This document shows, one piece after another, positions 62,076 through 64,000 of a stretch of 64,000 nt of DNA. The DNA is from Micromonospora sp. PLK6-60 (lineage in GTDB: Bacteria > Actinomycetota > Actinomycetes > Mycobacteriales > Micromonosporaceae), in assembly GCF_019890675.1 (NCBI RefSeq), contig NZ_JAIOAA010000012.1, forward strand, positions 1-64,000, in the 5' to 3' direction. The position numbers were made by a program, and so were the translations under genes. The number at the start of each line of letters is the position of its first letter. Position 1 is the first letter of the stretch. The notes below the pieces were generated by a model, which was given only the letters and a program-made list of their open reading frames with translations, had not been told where the DNA came from and did no database searches.

Positions 62076-63104
62076 CTATCCTCCGTTCGGGACAGGGGTG
62101 GGCTCGGCGTGCGGGCGGGCCGGGGCGGCCCGGGTCAGCAGGTGGCTGAGCGAGGCCAGCAGCAACCCGAGGGCCAGACCGCAGAAGGTCAGGGCGAGGT
62201 CGCTGTCGGCGCCGTTGACCGGCGGGTTGCCCGCCACCACCGTCATCGCGCTGCCGACCCCCATGCCGATCAGGTAGAGGGCGGCGAACGCGGGAAGCAG
62301 CGCCGCGCCACTGACGATCGCCACGGGGAGCAGTCGGGTCGGCGGGACGTCCCGGGCCGCCGCCACGGCGAGCGTGGCGCCGACGAACATGGCGGCCATG
62401 CCGAGCGGGTTGGCCCCGCCGTCGCCGCCCACGGCGAGCCAGGCGCCGAGCGCGGCCACCCCGACGAAGACGGCCACCCGGCGCACTTGGGCGGTGGTGC
62501 GCACGACGAGCGCGAGGGCGGTGACCACGAACATCACCACCAGCGCGGCCTTGAGGACCGCCAGCGCGTTCTCGACCGCGACCTGATCGGGTGCGGTGAC
62601 CGGCTCGTCCCACGGCGTGCTGACCAGCATCGTGGTGACCGACAGCAGCGCGGCGACCGTCGCCGTCACGTGCCCGGCCAGCGGCGACCCGTCGGCACCG
62701 GCGGACGCCCGGTGCGCGAGGACGGCGGTCGCGGCGAAGACGGCGAGCCCGCCGGCCGCGAGCCACGCCGCGGTGGTGCCACCGGCCACGTCGATCCGGT
62801 CCAGCCACAGGTCCGCCCCGAGCCAGCCGACGGTGGCGACCCCGCCGACGGCCAGGCCGCGCGGATCGCTCCGACAGATCAGGAGTACGCCGCCGAGGGC
62901 GAGCAGGATCGCCAGCTGGCGGATGTCCCGCGGCCAGTAGGTGTTGTTACTGGCCAGCTCGGGCAGCGTCGCGCCGGTGGCGCTGTCGGTCCAGAACCCG
63001 TCCGGCTGCATGAACGGCTGATAGATCGCCGCGGCCAGCGCCCAGGTCACCGCGCCGGTGACACCGGCCAGCGCACCGACGGCGATCCGCCACTTTCGCC
63101 CCAT
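62076..63104 (-). CDS. Hypothetical polytopic membrane protein
   Basis: 342 residues with about nine hydrophobic helices. The first loop contains YQPFMQPDGFWTDSATGATL and NNTYWPRDIRQ, outside the membrane. No transporter or enzyme motif is recognised. Upstream gene of a likely two-gene operon with 61621-62067. Confidence 0.65.
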   Translation of the reverse strand: MGRKWRIAVGALAGVTGAVTWALAAAIYQPFMQPDGFWTDSATGATLPELASNNTYWPRDIRQLAILLALGGVLLICRSDPRGLAVGGVATVGWLGADLWLDRIDVAGGTTAAWLAAGGLAVFAATAVLAHRASAGADGSPLAGHVTATVAALLSVTTMLVSTPWDEPVTAPDQVAVENALAVLKAALVVMFVVTALALVVRTTAQVRRVAVFVGVAALGAWLAVGGDGGANPLGMAAMFVGATLAVAAARDVPPTRLLPVAIVSGAALLPAFAALYLIGMGVGSAMTVVAGNPPVNGADSDLALTFCGLALGLLLASLSHLLTRAAPARPHAEPTPVPNGG

Positions 63105-63211
63105 GCCTCGTCCTCGCCGTCAACGGGTGTCCCGACCGGACGGTCACCGGTCCCGGACATCTGACCACGTTCGACCGGCCGGCGCTGCCCCCTTGGGCGG
63201 GGAGCGCGGTG

Positions 63212-63595
63212 TCAGGCGACGCAGAATTCGTTGCCCTCGGGGTCGAGCATGACGATGTGGCCCAGCTCCGGGCCGTAGGACTCCTCGCGTACGACGGTCG
63301 CCCCGTCCCCGGCGAGCTCGGCGGCCTTGGCGCGGATGAGCCGCTCGCGCTCGGCCGGGTCCCAGGGTGGTTTCCCGGCCGGGCGGATGTCGATGTGCAG
63401 CCGGTTCTTGGCGGTCTTGCCCTCGGGCACCCGCAGGAAACCGATGGCCGGGCCCACGCCGGCCGGATCAACGATCGAGGCGCCGTCCGGGTCGTCGTGG
63501 CCCGGCTCGATCACATAGCCGAGCGCCCGCGCCCAGAAGGCCGCCAGGCGCTGCGGCTCCTCGGCGTCACCGCCGAGGGTCCAGTGTGTCGCCAT
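63212..63595 (-). CDS. VOC-family (glyoxalase-like) protein
   Basis: 127 residues. The beta-alpha-beta-beta-beta modules are visible: ATHWTLGGDAEEPQRLAAFWARALGY in the first half, and NRLHIDIRPAGK with a metal-ligand-type His, then GHIVMLDPEGNEFCVA at the end, the usual closing motif. Members include glyoxalase-like and antibiotic-binding proteins; the function is open. Confidence 0.85.
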   Translation of the reverse strand: MATHWTLGGDAEEPQRLAAFWARALGYVIEPGHDDPDGASIVDPAGVGPAIGFLRVPEGKTAKNRLHIDIRPAGKPPWDPAERERLIRAKAAELAGDGATVVREESYGPELGHIVMLDPEGNEFCVA

Positions 63596-63640
63596 GACGG
63601 CACGCTACCGGGGAAACGGGCAGCCGGCACAGGCCGGAAG

Positions 63641-63930
63641 TCAACGCGCGGCCGGCCGCAGTTCGGCGAGCAGCGCCTCGACGCGACGCCGGATGTCGTC
63701 GCGGACGTCGCGGACCACGTCGAGCGACTGCCCGGCCGGGTCGTGAGCTGCCAGTCCTCGTACCGTTTGCCGGGAAAGACCGGGCAGGTGTCGCCGCAGC
63801 CCATGGTGACGATGACGTAGCTGCCGACCTCGACGGTGTCGCCGGCGAGGTGGCGCAGCCAGCCGGCGGCCATCTGCTACCGGCCGGCGTTGTGTACGCA
63901 GACGAACAGGACGGTGGGCTTGTCGCTCAT
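63641..63930 (-). pseudogene. arsC: Decayed arsenate reductase (ArsC, LMW-phosphatase type)
   Basis: It begins MSDKPTVLFVCVHNAGR, the active-site loop of thiol-dependent arsenate reductases, but the next codon, normally Ser, is TAG (63877-63879). The frame resumes QMAAGWLRHLAGDTVEV and then jumps to SYVIVTMGCGDTCPVFPGKRYEDW, lacking ~35 residues (about RSAG...VRAS in relatives). Near 63744 one base is missing relative to the expected LDDPAG codons, so the C-terminal VRDVRDDIRRRVEALLAELRPAAR is in another frame. Three independent lesions make this a pseudogene. Confidence 0.88.
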
Positions 63931-64000
63931 GGGTTTCTCTCCGGTCAGCCCGCTCCCGGAGTGCTGCTACGCCCTCCAGGACAAGGTCTGGGTACGCGGT
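63931..64000. other. Window edge upstream of the arsC remnant
   Basis: 70 bp containing GGAGAG-type purines suitable as the old arsC ribosome-binding site. No arsenite-transporter sequence can be recognised in what is left before the window ends. Confidence 0.3.

Noticed and set aside
63983..63997. AAGGTCTGGGTACG near the window end resembles AAGGTCTGGGCACG at 57548
   Set aside because: Only about 13 of 14 bases match and the similarity does not extend, so it is not enough to call a third copy of the cassette repeat.

Overview
The window is 64 kb of very GC-rich (roughly 70%+) actinobacterial chromosome. GTG starts are frequent and many genes are stop-start coupled (GTGA/ATGA overlaps). The genes are typical of Micromonosporaceae: TM2 and DUF4190 proteins, an F420-dependent reductase, a SigE-type sigma factor, eukaryote-like NADP-isocitrate dehydrogenase, and a pcrA / sucCD / DUF6350 / purN-purH / folD / mdh / icd core order that also recurs in other actinomycetes. 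Genus assignment (Micromonospora or a close relative) is inference. No rRNA, tRNA, CRISPR array, insertion sequence or prophage was seen.

1-9.2 kb: a PspC protein (cut by the window edge) is divergent from a PspC-fused histidine kinase and its LuxR-type regulator. A complete oligopeptide/dipeptide ABC operon follows (binding lipoprotein, two permeases, two ATPases) and ends in a strong terminator. 9.2-20 kb: a monofunctional chorismate mutase preceded by a Phe/Tyr-rich leader peptide and terminator (apparent transcription attenuator), pcrA/uvrD helicase, a DesK/NarL-type two-component pair convergent with a FtsX/MacB-type ABC exporter, and two M23 LytM-type peptidases. 20-35 kb: central metabolism, with a cobalamin-binding domain protein, sucC-sucD, DUF6350, purN-purH (one unbroken reading frame), an orphan OppA paralogue, folD, mdh and icd. 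35-43 kb: galT with a DeoR regulator, a fused ATP-sulfurylase-like/APS kinase, a DM13 protein and a four-gene ABC-2 operon. 43-52.6 kb: valyl-tRNA synthetase, a heterodimeric ABC exporter, ogt plus Ada-AlkA alkylation repair, and a SigE-family sigma factor with a membrane partner. 52.7-64 kb is more accessory: EamA transporter/MarR pair, peptidase E, ychF, a TetR-SDR-F420 reductase cassette flanked by direct repeats, aldo-keto reductase, HAD hydrolase, membrane proteins, a VOC protein and a decayed arsC.

Three things stand out. (a) The aroQ leader has all parts of a classical amino-acid attenuator, including a run of five Phe/Tyr codons, mutually exclusive hairpins and a plausible leaderless promoter. 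(b) Two copies of a perfect GATCATGAAGTTTGCG palindrome occur. One lies in frame inside alkA, and around it the base composition flips from C-rich to G/T-rich like a miniature replication-origin skew. (c) Three copies of a GGGGCCCC...GTTAACGCATTC hairpin element sit at gene ends, one of them carrying a gene's stop codon.
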